Source of the DNA: an uncultured Phascolarctobacterium sp.
Lineage (GTDB): Bacteria; Bacillota; Negativicutes; Acidaminococcales; Acidaminococcaceae
Assembly: GCF_937920985.1 (NCBI RefSeq)
Contig: NZ_CALDXR010000020.1
Span: 34,428-98,427 of the forward strand
DNA: 64,000 bases
Direction: 5' to 3'
The stretch's first letter is position 1. Each line of letters opens with the position of its first letter. The translations under genes were made by a program, and so were the position numbers. Shown in pieces: positions 17,139 through 26,169 of this stretch. Below the pieces are notes generated by a model. It did not search any database and was not told where the DNA came from. It worked only from the letters and a program-made list of their open reading frames with translations.

Positions 17139-17855
17139 TTACCAGATGCTTTTTAAAATCGGCAATAAAAGCGGTGCCAATATAGAGGTGCTGATGCCGG
17201 TAAGGGCAATCGCTACACCGCCGATAGCCAGCTGTACGGGGCTGACATTGGCGCAGACGCTGGTGCCGAGGCCGTGGCTGGAGGCGCCGATAGCGAGACC
17301 GGCAGCCAAATGGTTTTTGATTCCCATTAGACGCAGCAGCTTGTGATTAAAGGTTGAACCCAGCATGCCGGTAAAGATAACAGCAGCCGTAGTCAATGCC
17401 GGAATGCCGCCGATGGTTTTGGAAACGTCAATGGCGATTGGCGTGGTAATGGATTTGGGGATGAGCGAAAGCAGAACCTGCTCGCTGGTACCCATTGCCT
17501 TGCCGCAGAAGTAAACCACTATGATAGCCGAAAGCGTTGCCAGTGTAACGCCGCCGACAATAGCACCGGCCTTAGCCATGATGATTTCACGGTTCTTGTA
17601 CAAAGGCAGGGCCAGAGCGATAGTTGCCGGTCCTAAAAGAAAGTTAATGAATTCCGCACCTGCTTCGTACTGCTTGTACTCTACGCCTGGCGCCAGAACG
17701 ATGACGGCGATGACCAGAGGGCAGGCAATAACGAAGGGCGGAATAATATTCAGACTGAAGCGGTCGATGATGATTTCGCTGATAGCGTACAGAATAACCG
17801 TCAGACCGATGCCGAAGAGCGGTGAATTGAGTAAAACGTCAGGAAAAAGCATCAT
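17139..17855 (-). CDS. lrgB: LrgB/CidB-family membrane protein
   Basis: A 238-residue membrane protein with several hydrophobic helices, of the LrgB/CidB family that works with small holin-like LrgA/CidA partners in murein hydrolase control, or (as in plant and some bacterial homologues) in glycolate/pyruvate export. Recognisable pieces are GPATIALALPLYKN, LLSLIPKSITTPIAIDV and GASSHGLGTS. It overlaps lrgA by the four bases ATGA, so the two are translationally coupled. Which physiological role applies here is not visible. Confidence 0.9.
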   Translation of the reverse strand: MMLFPDVLLNSPLFGIGLTVILYAISEIIIDRFSLNIIPPFVIACPLVIAVIVLAPGVEYKQYEAGAEFINFLLGPATIALALPLYKNREIIMAKAGAIVGGVTLATLSAIIVVYFCGKAMGTSEQVLLSLIPKSITTPIAIDVSKTIGGIPALTTAAVIFTGMLGSTFNHKLLRLMGIKNHLAAGLAIGASSHGLGTSVCANVSPVQLAIGGVAIALTGISTSILAPLLLPILKSIW

Positions 17856-18214
17856 TGACTCTCCTTTCCTTTAAGCATTGCTTCGATAAAGAAGGCTGTG
17901 ACAGCCAAAACAACAATGCTGCAGACGATAATGGTAACGGTAATGGGCAGCAGCTCAGCTTTGATAACATCTACATATAATATAACGCTGACGCCTGCCG
18001 GTAAAAACAGCATGCCCATTTTGGAAATCAGGATATCGCAGATGCCCTCGATGGAGCTTGCCGGAATAACGTTGCCGCAGAGAAGTGCCGTTAAAATCAG
18101 CATTCCCAAAAGAGCGGGCGGAAAGGGTACGCCGAGGGCGTTGATGATGAGCGTGGATACCCATTGCAAAAGCAGCAAAAAGGCAATACCGCGCAATAAG
18201 CTGGTGGGTGACAT
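17852..18214 (-). CDS. lrgA: LrgA/CidA-family holin-like membrane protein
   Basis: A 120-residue protein with four hydrophobic helices, matching the LrgA/CidA holin-like family (GVPFPPALLGMLILTALL; ILISKMGMLFLPAGVSVIL). The ribosome binding site AGGAGGAAAC precedes the ATG. It is the first gene of the two-gene lrgAB unit, transcribed leftward and divergent from clpB. LytSR-type regulators that often control lrgAB are not present in this window. Confidence 0.9.
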   Translation of the reverse strand: MSPTSLLRGIAFLLLLQWVSTLIINALGVPFPPALLGMLILTALLCGNVIPASSIEGICDILISKMGMLFLPAGVSVILYVDVIKAELLPITVTIIVCSIVVLAVTAFFIEAMLKGKESQ

Positions 18215-18427
18215 TTTGTTTCCTCCTCATAAAACATGACAAATAATATAATTATAGACCTGTTGGTGGAAGTACGCATAAAGGTCAAAACGGCCGGGGT
18301 TAGCCGATGGTCTTTGGGGTTAAGGGTACTTGGCCGACAGAACGACATGCTATTAATATTGCCACAAAGCTAACAATATGTCAACAAAATGATGGTAATT
18401 TTTCACTGAATTAACACAGAAAATCAT
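18215..18427. other. lrgA-clpB divergent intergenic region
   Basis: No gene is seen. An A/T-rich stretch at 18238-18257 probably holds the lrgA promoter on the minus strand. A run of CGGCC and GGTT motifs at 18288-18340 is not recognised. Confidence 0.4.
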
Positions 18428-18455
18428 TTGACTTTTTGACTTTTACTGATATAAT
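18428..18455 (+). promoter_or_regulatory. Promoter of clpB
   Basis: TTGACT (18428-18433) and TATAAT (18450-18455) are 16 bases apart. A second TTGACT follows the first by 8 bases. Confidence 0.7.
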
Positions 18456-18512
18456 AGCAATTAGAAAGTGAATAGTGGTCCGGAAATGGAAAAGAGTCAA
18501 CTCCATTCGGTT

Positions 18513-18530
18513 ATTGACCGCTATTGAACC
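18513..18530 (+). promoter_or_regulatory. Possible CtsR-type operator ahead of clpB
   Basis: ATTGACC-GCT-ATTGAAC is a direct heptad repeat with a 3-base gap, the layout of CtsR operators, though both heptads deviate from the consensus. It lies between the promoter and the ribosome binding site. No CIRCE element was found. Confidence 0.3.
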
Positions 18531-18552
18531 TGATAGAAGGAGGTGCAGCGTG

Positions 18553-21093
18553 ATGAATGAACGCTACAGTGAAGAGGTAAAGGCTATATTGGAGGCTGCT
18601 CAGCAGCAGGCAGTTATGAACTATCACCAGGAGCTGACAACGGCACATGTTCTGGCAGCATTGTGCGGCAGCGACGGCTTCTTTAAATATTTGCTGCAGA
18701 GCCTGCACATTGATGAAAATGCTTTCAGCAAGGATGCTAAGGCTTTAGTACAAAAAATCCCCGGAGTAAAAGGTCAGGACCGTCAGCTGATGATGGGTAC
18801 CGGCTTTGCCAGAGTAATGGCTATTCTGGGACAAGGTAAGGAAGAAATCGGTATCGGCCAGCTGGTTGCGGCTATGGCAAGTGACGGTGACAGCGATGTA
18901 GTATCGCTCTTCCGTAAATATGGTATAGACAAGAAAAAAGTTGAGGCGGCATTTATGCAGTATCAAAATAGCGAAGCAAATGATGAAACTAAAAAGACGC
19001 TGGAAAAATACGGCCAGGATCTGACAGCAAAAGCTAAAGAAGGCAAGCTGGATCCGGTAATCGGCCGTGATGAGGAAATCCGTCGTACGATTGAAATCCT
19101 TTCGCGTCGTAAGAAAAATAACCCGGTGCTTATCGGTGAACCTGGCGTTGGTAAAACTGCCATCGTCGAAGGTCTGGCAAGACGTATTATTGCCGGCGAT
19201 GTACCGGAAAGCTTGAAGAATAAAACTCTGTATGCTCTGGATCTGGCAGCTCTGGTTGCCGGTGCCAAATACCGTGGTGAATTCGAAGAGCGTTTGAAAA
19301 AGGTATTGAAGGCTGTCAGCGAAAGTGCCGGTCAGATTATCATGTTTATTGATGAGCTGCATACCGTTGTCGGTGCCGGTGCTGCCGAAGGCGCTATGGA
19401 TGCAGGCAACATCCTGAAGCCGATGCTGGCACGTGGCGAGCTGCGCTGCATCGGTGCAACTACGCTGAACGAATACCGTAAGTATATTGAAAAGGACAGT
19501 GCGCTGGAGCGTCGTTTCCAGCCGGTAATGGTTAAGGAGCCGAGCGTTGAAGATACAATTTCCATCCTGCGTGGCCTGCGTGAACGCTATGAGGTACATC
19601 ATGGCGTGCGCATTAAAGACGCTGCCCTGGTTGCTGCTGCTGTGCTTTCTAACCGTTATATCAATGACCGTTTCTTACCTGATAAGGCTATTGATCTGGT
19701 AGATGAGGCTGCTGCCCGTCTGCGTACCGAAATTGATTCGCTGCCGACCGAGCTGGATGAAAGCAAACGTCGTATCCTGCAGCTGGAAATCGAAGCTCAG
19801 GCTTTGGGCAAAGAGGAGGATGCTCAGTCCAAGGATCGTCTGGCTAAGCTGAACGAGGAGCTGGCAAAGCTGCGTAAGGACAATGACGAGCTTGTTAAAC
19901 GCTGGGATGCAGAAAAGGCTTCTATTGCCCGCGTACGTGAGGTAAAGAAGGAAATTGATGCTGTGAAAAACCAGATGGAGCAGGCTGAGCGCGACTATGA
20001 CCTGAATAAAATGGCTGAATTGAAATACGGTCGTTTGCCTGAGCTGCAGAAGGAATTGGCTGCTTTGTCCAAGAAGGATGAAAACGGCAATGACAATGTT
20101 ATGCTCAAGGAAGAGGTTGACGAAGAGGATATCGCGAAGGTTGTCAGCACCTGGACCGGCATTCCTGTTGCCCGCTTAGGCACCGGTGAACGTGCTAAAC
20201 TGGTTCACCTGGAGGAAATCCTGCACGAGCATGTTATTGGTCAGGACGAAGCTGTCAAGGCTGTCAGCGAAGCTGTTATCCGTGCGCGTGCCGGTATTAA
20301 GGATCCTAACCGTCCGATTGGCTCCTTTATCTTCCTTGGTCCTACCGGTGTCGGCAAAACCGAGCTGGCTAAGACCTTGGCAGAGGTGCTCTTTGATGAT
20401 GAACGCAACATGGTGCGTATCGATATGAGCGAATACATGGAGAAGCACACTGTATCGCGTCTGATCGGTGCGCCTCCGGGATACGTCGGCTATGATGAAG
20501 GTGGTCAGCTGACCGAGGCTGTACGCCGTCATCCGTACAGCGTAATCCTGCTGGACGAAATCGAAAAGGCACATGCAGATGTCTTTAACGTATTGCTGCA
20601 GGTTCTGGACGACGGCCGTCTGACCGATGGTAAAGGCCGTATTGTTGACTTTAAGAATACCCTGATTATTATGACCAGTAACCTTGGCAGCAACGAGATT
20701 ATGAAGGCGCAGGGCGCTATGGACAGAGAAAAGATTCAGCAGATGCTGATGAACTTCTTCCGTCCGGAATTCCTGAACCGTGTTGATGACATCGTTGTCT
20801 TCAAACCGCTGCAGGCAGAACAGATTAAGGAAATTGTTAAACTGGTACTGCGTGAGCTGGGTGACCGCCTGAACAAGCAGCTGGAGCTGACGCTTACTTA
20901 TACTGACGAGGCTATTGCTTTCCTGGCAAAGGCCGGCTTTGATCCTGCCTTCGGTGCCCGTCCGTTGAAACGTCTGATTGTCCACACTGTTGAAAACATC
21001 CTGGGCAAGAAGATTGTTGCAGGCGAAATTAAAAATGGCGATAAGGTTGAGGTTGTATTGCTAAACGAGGCAATTGACGTTGTCGTAAAATAA
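18553..21093 (+). CDS. clpB: ATP-dependent disaggregase ClpB
   Basis: An 846-residue Hsp100 protein that, with DnaK, pulls proteins out of aggregates. It has the N-terminal Clp repeat domain (ERYSEEVKAILEAAQQQAV onward), a first AAA+ domain with GEPGVGKTAIVEG, a long middle coiled coil at about residues 400-520 that distinguishes ClpB from ClpA and ClpC, and a second AAA+ domain with GPTGVGKTELAKTLAE. The ATG at 18553 lies 9 bases after AGGAGG; GTG at 18550 is the alternative, and the longer open frame to 18475 lacks a site. It has its own promoter and terminator. Confidence 0.96.
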   Translation: MNERYSEEVKAILEAAQQQAVMNYHQELTTAHVLAALCGSDGFFKYLLQSLHIDENAFSKDAKALVQKIPGVKGQDRQLMMGTGFARVMAILGQGKEEIGIGQLVAAMASDGDSDVVSLFRKYGIDKKKVEAAFMQYQNSEANDETKKTLEKYGQDLTAKAKEGKLDPVIGRDEEIRRTIEILSRRKKNNPVLIGEPGVGKTAIVEGLARRIIAGDVPESLKNKTLYALDLAALVAGAKYRGEFEERLKKVLKAVSESAGQIIMFIDELHTVVGAGAAEGAMDAGNILKPMLARGELRCIGATTLNEYRKYIEKDSALERRFQPVMVKEPSVEDTISILRGLRERYEVHHGVRIKDAALVAAAVLSNRYINDRFLPDKAIDLVDEAAARLRTEIDSLPTELDESKRRILQLEIEAQALGKEEDAQSKDRLAKLNEELAKLRKDNDELVKRWDAEKASIARVREVKKEIDAVKNQMEQAERDYDLNKMAELKYGRLPELQKELAALSKKDENGNDNVMLKEEVDEEDIAKVVSTWTGIPVARLGTGERAKLVHLEEILHEHVIGQDEAVKAVSEAVIRARAGIKDPNRPIGSFIFLGPTGVGKTELAKTLAEVLFDDERNMVRIDMSEYMEKHTVSRLIGAPPGYVGYDEGGQLTEAVRRHPYSVILLDEIEKAHADVFNVLLQVLDDGRLTDGKGRIVDFKNTLIIMTSNLGSNEIMKAQGAMDREKIQQMLMNFFRPEFLNRVDDIVVFKPLQAEQIKEIVKLVLRELGDRLNKQLELTLTYTDEAIAFLAKAGFDPAFGARPLKRLIVHTVENILGKKIVAGEIKNGDKVEVVLLNEAIDVVVK

Positions 21094-21110
21094 AACAGCT
21101 TGGGGTTTAC

Positions 21111-21154
21111 GCACCCTCTGCTGCCGTGAAAGCGGTGGCGGAGGGTGCTTTTTT
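21111..21154 (+). terminator. Intrinsic terminator after clpB
   Basis: GCACCCTC (21111-21118) pairs with GAGGGTGC (21141-21148), with inner pairs, then TTTTTT. Confidence 0.9.
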
Positions 21155-21179
21155 CTAAAATATATAAATAGGCTTTTTA

Positions 21180-21208
21180 TTGCGCAGCAGGTGGGGAAAT
21201 GATACAAT
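21180..21208 (+). promoter_or_regulatory. Promoter of the gene at 21271
   Basis: TTGCGC (21180-21185) and TACAAT (21203-21208) are 17 bases apart. Confidence 0.5.
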
Positions 21209-21270
21209 TAAAAGAGATGTTCAGTTATTGAGTTGCCAATGCATTATGTTTATAAAAAGAGGTGAGCAAA

Positions 21271-21600
21271 ATGAAATATACATATGTAGAATTCGCTGAT
21301 GGAACACTTGTTACTTTTAATGATATACGCAAGGACAAGAATGGTGAGCATATTGATGTTTATTTTGAACGTCCTGTAGATACCGGTTTTGACTATTTGC
21401 AGATTTCCTTGCCTGACTTAGATACAGCTTCTTTTGAGGGATACAGCGAGGCTGAAATAGAAGATTTGAAAGATTTTGCTGCTGATAATGCAGCCTTGAT
21501 TTGGGAGATGGCACGCGAATTTTCGTATCTCAGAACAAAAAGAGGATCATTGAACAATGGAATAAGCACTTTGGAGTATGAGTTTTTAGCATCTGTCTGA
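21271..21600 (+). CDS. Acidic small protein of unknown function
   Basis: A 109-residue soluble, acidic protein I do not recognise (MKYTYVEFADGTLVTFNDIR at the N-terminus; a helical Asp/Glu-rich middle). The ATG at 21271 follows AGAGGTGAG by 5 bases; the GTG at 21262 lies inside that site and is not the start. It has its own promoter, and its stop codon lies within the stem of its terminator. No membrane segment. It may be regulatory, but nothing in the sequence shows how. Confidence 0.65.
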   Translation: MKYTYVEFADGTLVTFNDIRKDKNGEHIDVYFERPVDTGFDYLQISLPDLDTASFEGYSEAEIEDLKDFAADNAALIWEMAREFSYLRTKRGSLNNGISTLEYEFLASV

Positions 21601-21620
21601 TGTCTGACAGGTGCTTTTTT
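21588..21620 (+). terminator. Terminator overlapping the stop codon of the gene at 21271
   Basis: AGCATCTGTC (21588-21597) pairs with GACAGGTGCT (21606-21615) with one wobble, and runs into TTTTTT. The stop codon is in the loop. Confidence 0.8.
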
Positions 21621-21681
21621 CTTTGCCTCAAACTTTTTCCGAACGATTTTCTAAAAAACTGTTAAAAAGTTCACAGTTTAT

Positions 21682-21710
21682 TTGACGTTTACGCGTTGGA
21701 TTGGTATAAT
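21682..21710 (+). promoter_or_regulatory. Promoter of the purine biosynthesis operon
   Basis: TTGACG (21682-21687) and TATAAT (21705-21710) are 17 bases apart. About 115 bases of leader with possible stems lie between it and purE. Confidence 0.75.
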
Positions 21711-21831
21711 TAAAGTGAATTATTTAAGTGATTGAGAACCCGGGTTAGATTTTGCACAGGATTTCGAAACTGAACAGCTTTCTGCTTGGGTTTTGTTGTT
21801 TCTACAAGTAATTTTTGGGAGGTAGATTTCA

Positions 21832-22353
21832 ATGAAAGTTGCAATTATCATGGGTAGTAATTCTGACTGGCCTATACTTGAGGCTGCAGAAAAAACTCTG
21901 AAGGAGTTTGGTGTTGAAACTGAAGTAGTTGTTGCTTCCGCTCACCGTACTCCGGACGTAGTACAGAACTTTGCTAAGGGTGCCCGTGACCGTGGCGTAG
22001 AGGTAATTATTGCCGCAGCCGGCGCAGCTGCTCATCTGGGTGGTTTCATCGCTGCCTTTACTACCGTTCCTGTCATCGGTATTCCTATTAACGCAACACC
22101 GTTGGCCGGTATGGACGCACTGCTGAGCTTTGTACAGATGCCTTCCGGTGTACCTGTTGCAACGATGGCTATCAATGGTTCCAAGAATGCTGCTTTGTTC
22201 GCAATTCAGATTCTTTCCGTAAAATATCCGGAGCTGGTAGAAAAACTGGCAGAGCATCGTGCAACAATGCGTGAAGAAGTAAGAGCTAAGGGTGAAAAAC
22301 TGGCTTCTATGCGTGGCGTTCCTGCGCAGGAGTTCAAGGATTTACACCTGTAA
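21832..22353 (+). CDS. purE: N5-carboxyaminoimidazole ribonucleotide mutase PurE
   Basis: Moves the carboxyl group of N5-CAIR to give CAIR in de novo purine synthesis. The class I signatures are present: IIMGSNSDWPILEAAEKTL at the N-terminus, ASAHRTPDVV, AAAGAAAHLGGFIAAFTT, and PLAGMDALLS. At 173 residues the length is normal. RBS GGGAGG precedes the ATG. First gene of the purine run and preceded by a strong promoter. purK, which would supply N5-CAIR, is not in the window. Confidence 0.96.
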   Translation: MKVAIIMGSNSDWPILEAAEKTLKEFGVETEVVVASAHRTPDVVQNFAKGARDRGVEVIIAAAGAAAHLGGFIAAFTTVPVIGIPINATPLAGMDALLSFVQMPSGVPVATMAINGSKNAALFAIQILSVKYPELVEKLAEHRATMREEVRAKGEKLASMRGVPAQEFKDLHL

Positions 22354-22445
22354 TAGTGAATAGTGAGTAGTGGATAGCGAATAGATACTGACCACTAATC
22401 ACTAATAACTGACCACTAATAACTGATAACTAAAAACTAAAATTA
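22354..22445 (+). repeat. Low-complexity repeats between purE and purF
   Basis: Imperfect repeats of CACTAAT and AACTGA-type words fill most of the gap (ACTGACCACTAATCACTAAT, then further copies). They follow GTGAATAGTGAGTAGTGGAT, which partly mirrors them. No open frame. Confidence 0.6.
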
Positions 22446-22457
22446 AGGAGAAAAATT

Positions 22458-23903
22458 GTGGAGCAGATTTTCGAGGAGCAAAATTTTAGCGAGGACAAGC
22501 TGCATGAGGAGTGCGGCGTCTTTGGTATCTTCAGCCATAATGAGGATGTAGCACTCAACACCTATTGGGGCCTGTATGCGCTGCAGCATCGTGGCCAGGA
22601 AAGTACCGGTATTGTTGTTACTGACGGCGAGCGTATGAAAATTAAAAAAGGCATGGGCCTGGTTGCCGATGTCTTCAAGGATGGCGTTGCTGATTTGCAG
22701 GGTTATGCTGCTATCGGCCACGTACGTTATTCCACCACCGGTGCCAGCATGCCGTATAATATTCAGCCGCTGAAGGTTTATTTTGACGGCGGTAACCTGG
22801 CACTGAGCCACAACGGTAACCTGACTAATGCCGGTCAGCTGCGTGCTAACCTGGCTAAGGAAGGCGCAGTATTTAATACTACTGTTGACAGTGAGGTTGT
22901 ATTGACCTTGATTGCCTACAGTGCACGTCCGACTATTGAAGAGCGTGTAGCAGAGGCTGTTAACCAGATTAAGGGCGCTTTTGCTATTCTGCTGTTGACT
23001 GATAATAAAATCATCGCTGTACGCGACCCCTACGGCTTCCGTCCGCTGGTGCTCGGTAAGATGGAAAACGGCTGGTGCGTTGCTTCCGAATCCTGTGCCT
23101 TTGACTTGGTTGGTGCAGAGCTGGTACGCGATGTTAAGCCCGGCGAAATGATTATTATCGACAGCGATAACTCCGAACCGCGCAGCATGATGTGGGCTGA
23201 AAACAAACCGGCAAAGCCTGCGCACTGCATTTTTGAATATGTTTACTTTGCTCGTAATGACAGTATCATCGACAACCAATCTGTATATGATGCACGTATC
23301 CAGATGGGACGCGAGCTGGCTAAGGAAACTCCTGATATTCATCCGGATATCGTTATTTCCGTTCCTGACAGTGGTACTCCGGCGGCAATCGGGTATGCTA
23401 TGGAGGCCGGTGTTCCCTTCCTGGAAGGTCTCACCAAGAACCGTTATGTAGGCCGTACTTTTATTCAGCCGACGCAAAAGCAACGTGCTAATGCAGTACG
23501 TCTGAAGCTGAACCCGGTACGCAGCGTTGTAGAAGGCAAATCTGTTGTTATGGTCGATGATTCCATCGTTCGCGGCACTACCAGCGGCAAGATTGTTAAA
23601 CTGCTGAAGGAGGCAGGCGCACGTGAAGTGCATGTATGCATTTCTTCTCCCCCGGTAACAGACAGCTGCTACTATGGTATTGATACCTCCGAGCGCAAAG
23701 AGCTGATTGCGGCACGTTGCACGGAAAATGAAATCTGCCGTTATATTGGGGCAGACAGTCTGCATTATATTTCTATGGATGGCATGAAACGTGCTATTGA
23801 TAAAATTGATCCCGATGGTTTGTGCTGTGCCTGCTTCAGCGCTAAATACCCCGATAACGCAGATAGTGTAATCAAAGCAGAACCTGAAAGCATTATTGAA
23901 TAA
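22458..23903 (+). CDS. purF: Amidophosphoribosyltransferase PurF
   Basis: Catalyses the first committed step, PRPP plus glutamine to phosphoribosylamine. The glutaminase nucleophile is Cys19 (EECGVFGIFS), preceded by an 18-residue propeptide that must be removed, as in the Bacillus type. The PRPP loop VVMVDDSIVRGTTSGKIV is present, and the C-terminal CCACF belongs to the iron-sulfur cluster of oxygen-sensitive PurF. Starts with GTG after AAGGAG. 481 residues. An Fe-S PurF fits an anaerobe. Confidence 0.96.
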   Translation: MEQIFEEQNFSEDKLHEECGVFGIFSHNEDVALNTYWGLYALQHRGQESTGIVVTDGERMKIKKGMGLVADVFKDGVADLQGYAAIGHVRYSTTGASMPYNIQPLKVYFDGGNLALSHNGNLTNAGQLRANLAKEGAVFNTTVDSEVVLTLIAYSARPTIEERVAEAVNQIKGAFAILLLTDNKIIAVRDPYGFRPLVLGKMENGWCVASESCAFDLVGAELVRDVKPGEMIIIDSDNSEPRSMMWAENKPAKPAHCIFEYVYFARNDSIIDNQSVYDARIQMGRELAKETPDIHPDIVISVPDSGTPAAIGYAMEAGVPFLEGLTKNRYVGRTFIQPTQKQRANAVRLKLNPVRSVVEGKSVVMVDDSIVRGTTSGKIVKLLKEAGAREVHVCISSPPVTDSCYYGIDTSERKELIAARCTENEICRYIGADSLHYISMDGMKRAIDKIDPDGLCCACFSAKYPDNADSVIKAEPESIIE

Positions 23904-23917
23904 CAGGAGGAAGGCTC

Positions 23918-24979
23918 ATGAGCGAGGAAAAGAAACAACTTACTTATGCTGATGCCGGTGTAGATATTGATGCTGGTAATAAAGCAGTAGAATTAATGAA
24001 GGACAGCGTACGTGCTACTTACAGACCTGAGGTTATCGGTGATCTGGGCGGTTTTGGCGGCCTGTTTGCTTTAAACAGCGGCAAATACAAGGAGCCTGTG
24101 CTCGTCAGCGGTACTGACGGCGTAGGCACTAAGCTGAAGCTGGCTTTCATGGCTGATAAGCATGATACTATCGGTCAGGATGCTGTAGCAATGTGCGTTA
24201 ACGATATCCTGGTACAAGGCGCAGAGCCCTTGTTCTTCCTGGATTACATTGCAGTAGATAAGGTTGATTCCCAAAAGGTTGCCAACATCGTTAAGGGTGT
24301 TGCCAATGCCTGCAAGGAAAGCGGCTGTGCTCTTATCGGCGGCGAAACTGCCGAAATGGCCGGTTTCTACTCCAAAGGCGAATACGATATCGCCGGCTTC
24401 TGTGTTGGCGTAGTTGAGAAGAGCAAAATGATTACCGGCGATAAGGTTAAGGCCGGCGACGTGCTTTTGGGCCTGCCCTCCAGCGGAGTGCATTCCAACG
24501 GCTTCTCCCTTGTACGTAAAATCTGCTTTGAGGCTATGGGTTATACCATGGACACCGAAGTTCCGGAATTTGGCTGCACTCTGGGCGAAAAGCTGTTGAC
24601 TCCGACTCGTCTGTATCCGAAAACCTGCCTGCCGCTGATTGAAAAATTCGACCTGCACGGCATGGTGCACATCACCGGCGGCGGCTTCTATGATAATATT
24701 CCCCGCATTCTGCCCGAAGACTGCGATGCTGAGGTAAATGCCGAAGCTTGGGAAATTCCTGTTGTATTCAAAAAACTGCAGGAATGGGGCAATGTGCCTT
24801 GGGCTGAAATGTACCGCACCTTCAACATGGGCGTAGGCATGGTATTGGTTGTTGACCCGTCTGAGGCTGACGCTGTACGCGCTCACCTGAAGGCTGAGGG
24901 CGAAACCTTCTATGAGCTGGGTAAGGTTGTTCCCGGCCACAAAGAAACGATTATGAAAGGCGGCGTTTTCGGTGCATAA
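23918..24979 (+). CDS. purM: Phosphoribosylformylglycinamidine cyclo-ligase PurM
   Basis: Closes FGAM to AIR using ATP. The 353-residue protein has family motifs TYADAGVDIDAGNKAVELMK, VSGTDGVGTKLKLAF, and LIGGETAEMAGFY, with the conserved GLPSSGVHSNGFSLVRK. It follows purF by 14 bases behind AGGAGGAAG and overlaps purN by 8 bases, so the run is one transcription unit. Confidence 0.96.
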   Translation: MSEEKKQLTYADAGVDIDAGNKAVELMKDSVRATYRPEVIGDLGGFGGLFALNSGKYKEPVLVSGTDGVGTKLKLAFMADKHDTIGQDAVAMCVNDILVQGAEPLFFLDYIAVDKVDSQKVANIVKGVANACKESGCALIGGETAEMAGFYSKGEYDIAGFCVGVVEKSKMITGDKVKAGDVLLGLPSSGVHSNGFSLVRKICFEAMGYTMDTEVPEFGCTLGEKLLTPTRLYPKTCLPLIEKFDLHGMVHITGGGFYDNIPRILPEDCDAEVNAEAWEIPVVFKKLQEWGNVPWAEMYRTFNMGVGMVLVVDPSEADAVRAHLKAEGETFYELGKVVPGHKETIMKGGVFGA

Positions 24980-25573
24980 AATCGGCGTACTTGTAAGCGG
25001 TCGCGGCAGCAACCTGCAGGCAATTATGGACCGTATCGCTGATGGCTATCTGCCGCTGGAAATCGCGGTTGTAATCAGCGATAAGCCTGATGCTTTTGCT
25101 TTGGAGCGTGCGCAAAAGGCCGATATCAAAACCGTTGCCGTAGAGCGTAAGGCTTGCGCTTCCAAAGAAGAATTTGAAGCAAAAATCAACGCTGCTCTGG
25201 AGGCAGAGGGCTGTGAGCTGGTAGTTCTCGCAGGCTTCATGCGTATTCTGAGCGCTGATTTCGTAAATAAATGGCAGCATAAGATTATTAACATTCATCC
25301 GGCGCTGCTCCCGAGCTTCCCCGGTCTGCACGGCCAGAAGCAGGCTGTGGACTACGGCGTAAAATTCAGCGGCTGCACCGTTCATTTTGTCGATGCAGGC
25401 ACTGACAGCGGCCCGATTATCCTGCAGAAGGTTGTTCCTGTTATGGATGACGACACCGAGGATACTTTAGCTGACCGCATTCTTGTGCAGGAGCATATTG
25501 CAATGCCGGAGGCTTTAAAGCTTTGGGCAGAAGGAAAGCTGACAATCGAAGGTAGAAAGGTAAAGGTTAAAGC

Positions 25574-25577
<4 letters not shown>
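24972..25577 (+). CDS. purN: Phosphoribosylglycinamide formyltransferase PurN
   Basis: Formylates GAR to FGAR with 10-formyl-THF. Motifs: GVLVSGRGSNLQAIMD at the N-terminus, LAGFMRILSADFV, and the catalytic NIHPALLPSFPGLHG with HFVDAGTDSGPII. The start is the GTG at 24972, inside the end of purM, consistent with coupling. 201 residues. It links the purine run to the folate pool fed by glyA. Confidence 0.95.
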
Positions 25578-26167
<590 letters not shown>

Positions 26168-26169
26168 CC

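Noticed and set aside
22443..23765. Long minus-strand open frame (440 residues) opposite purF
   Set aside because: It mirrors purF codon structure, has no ribosome binding site or recognisable domain, and purF is certain.
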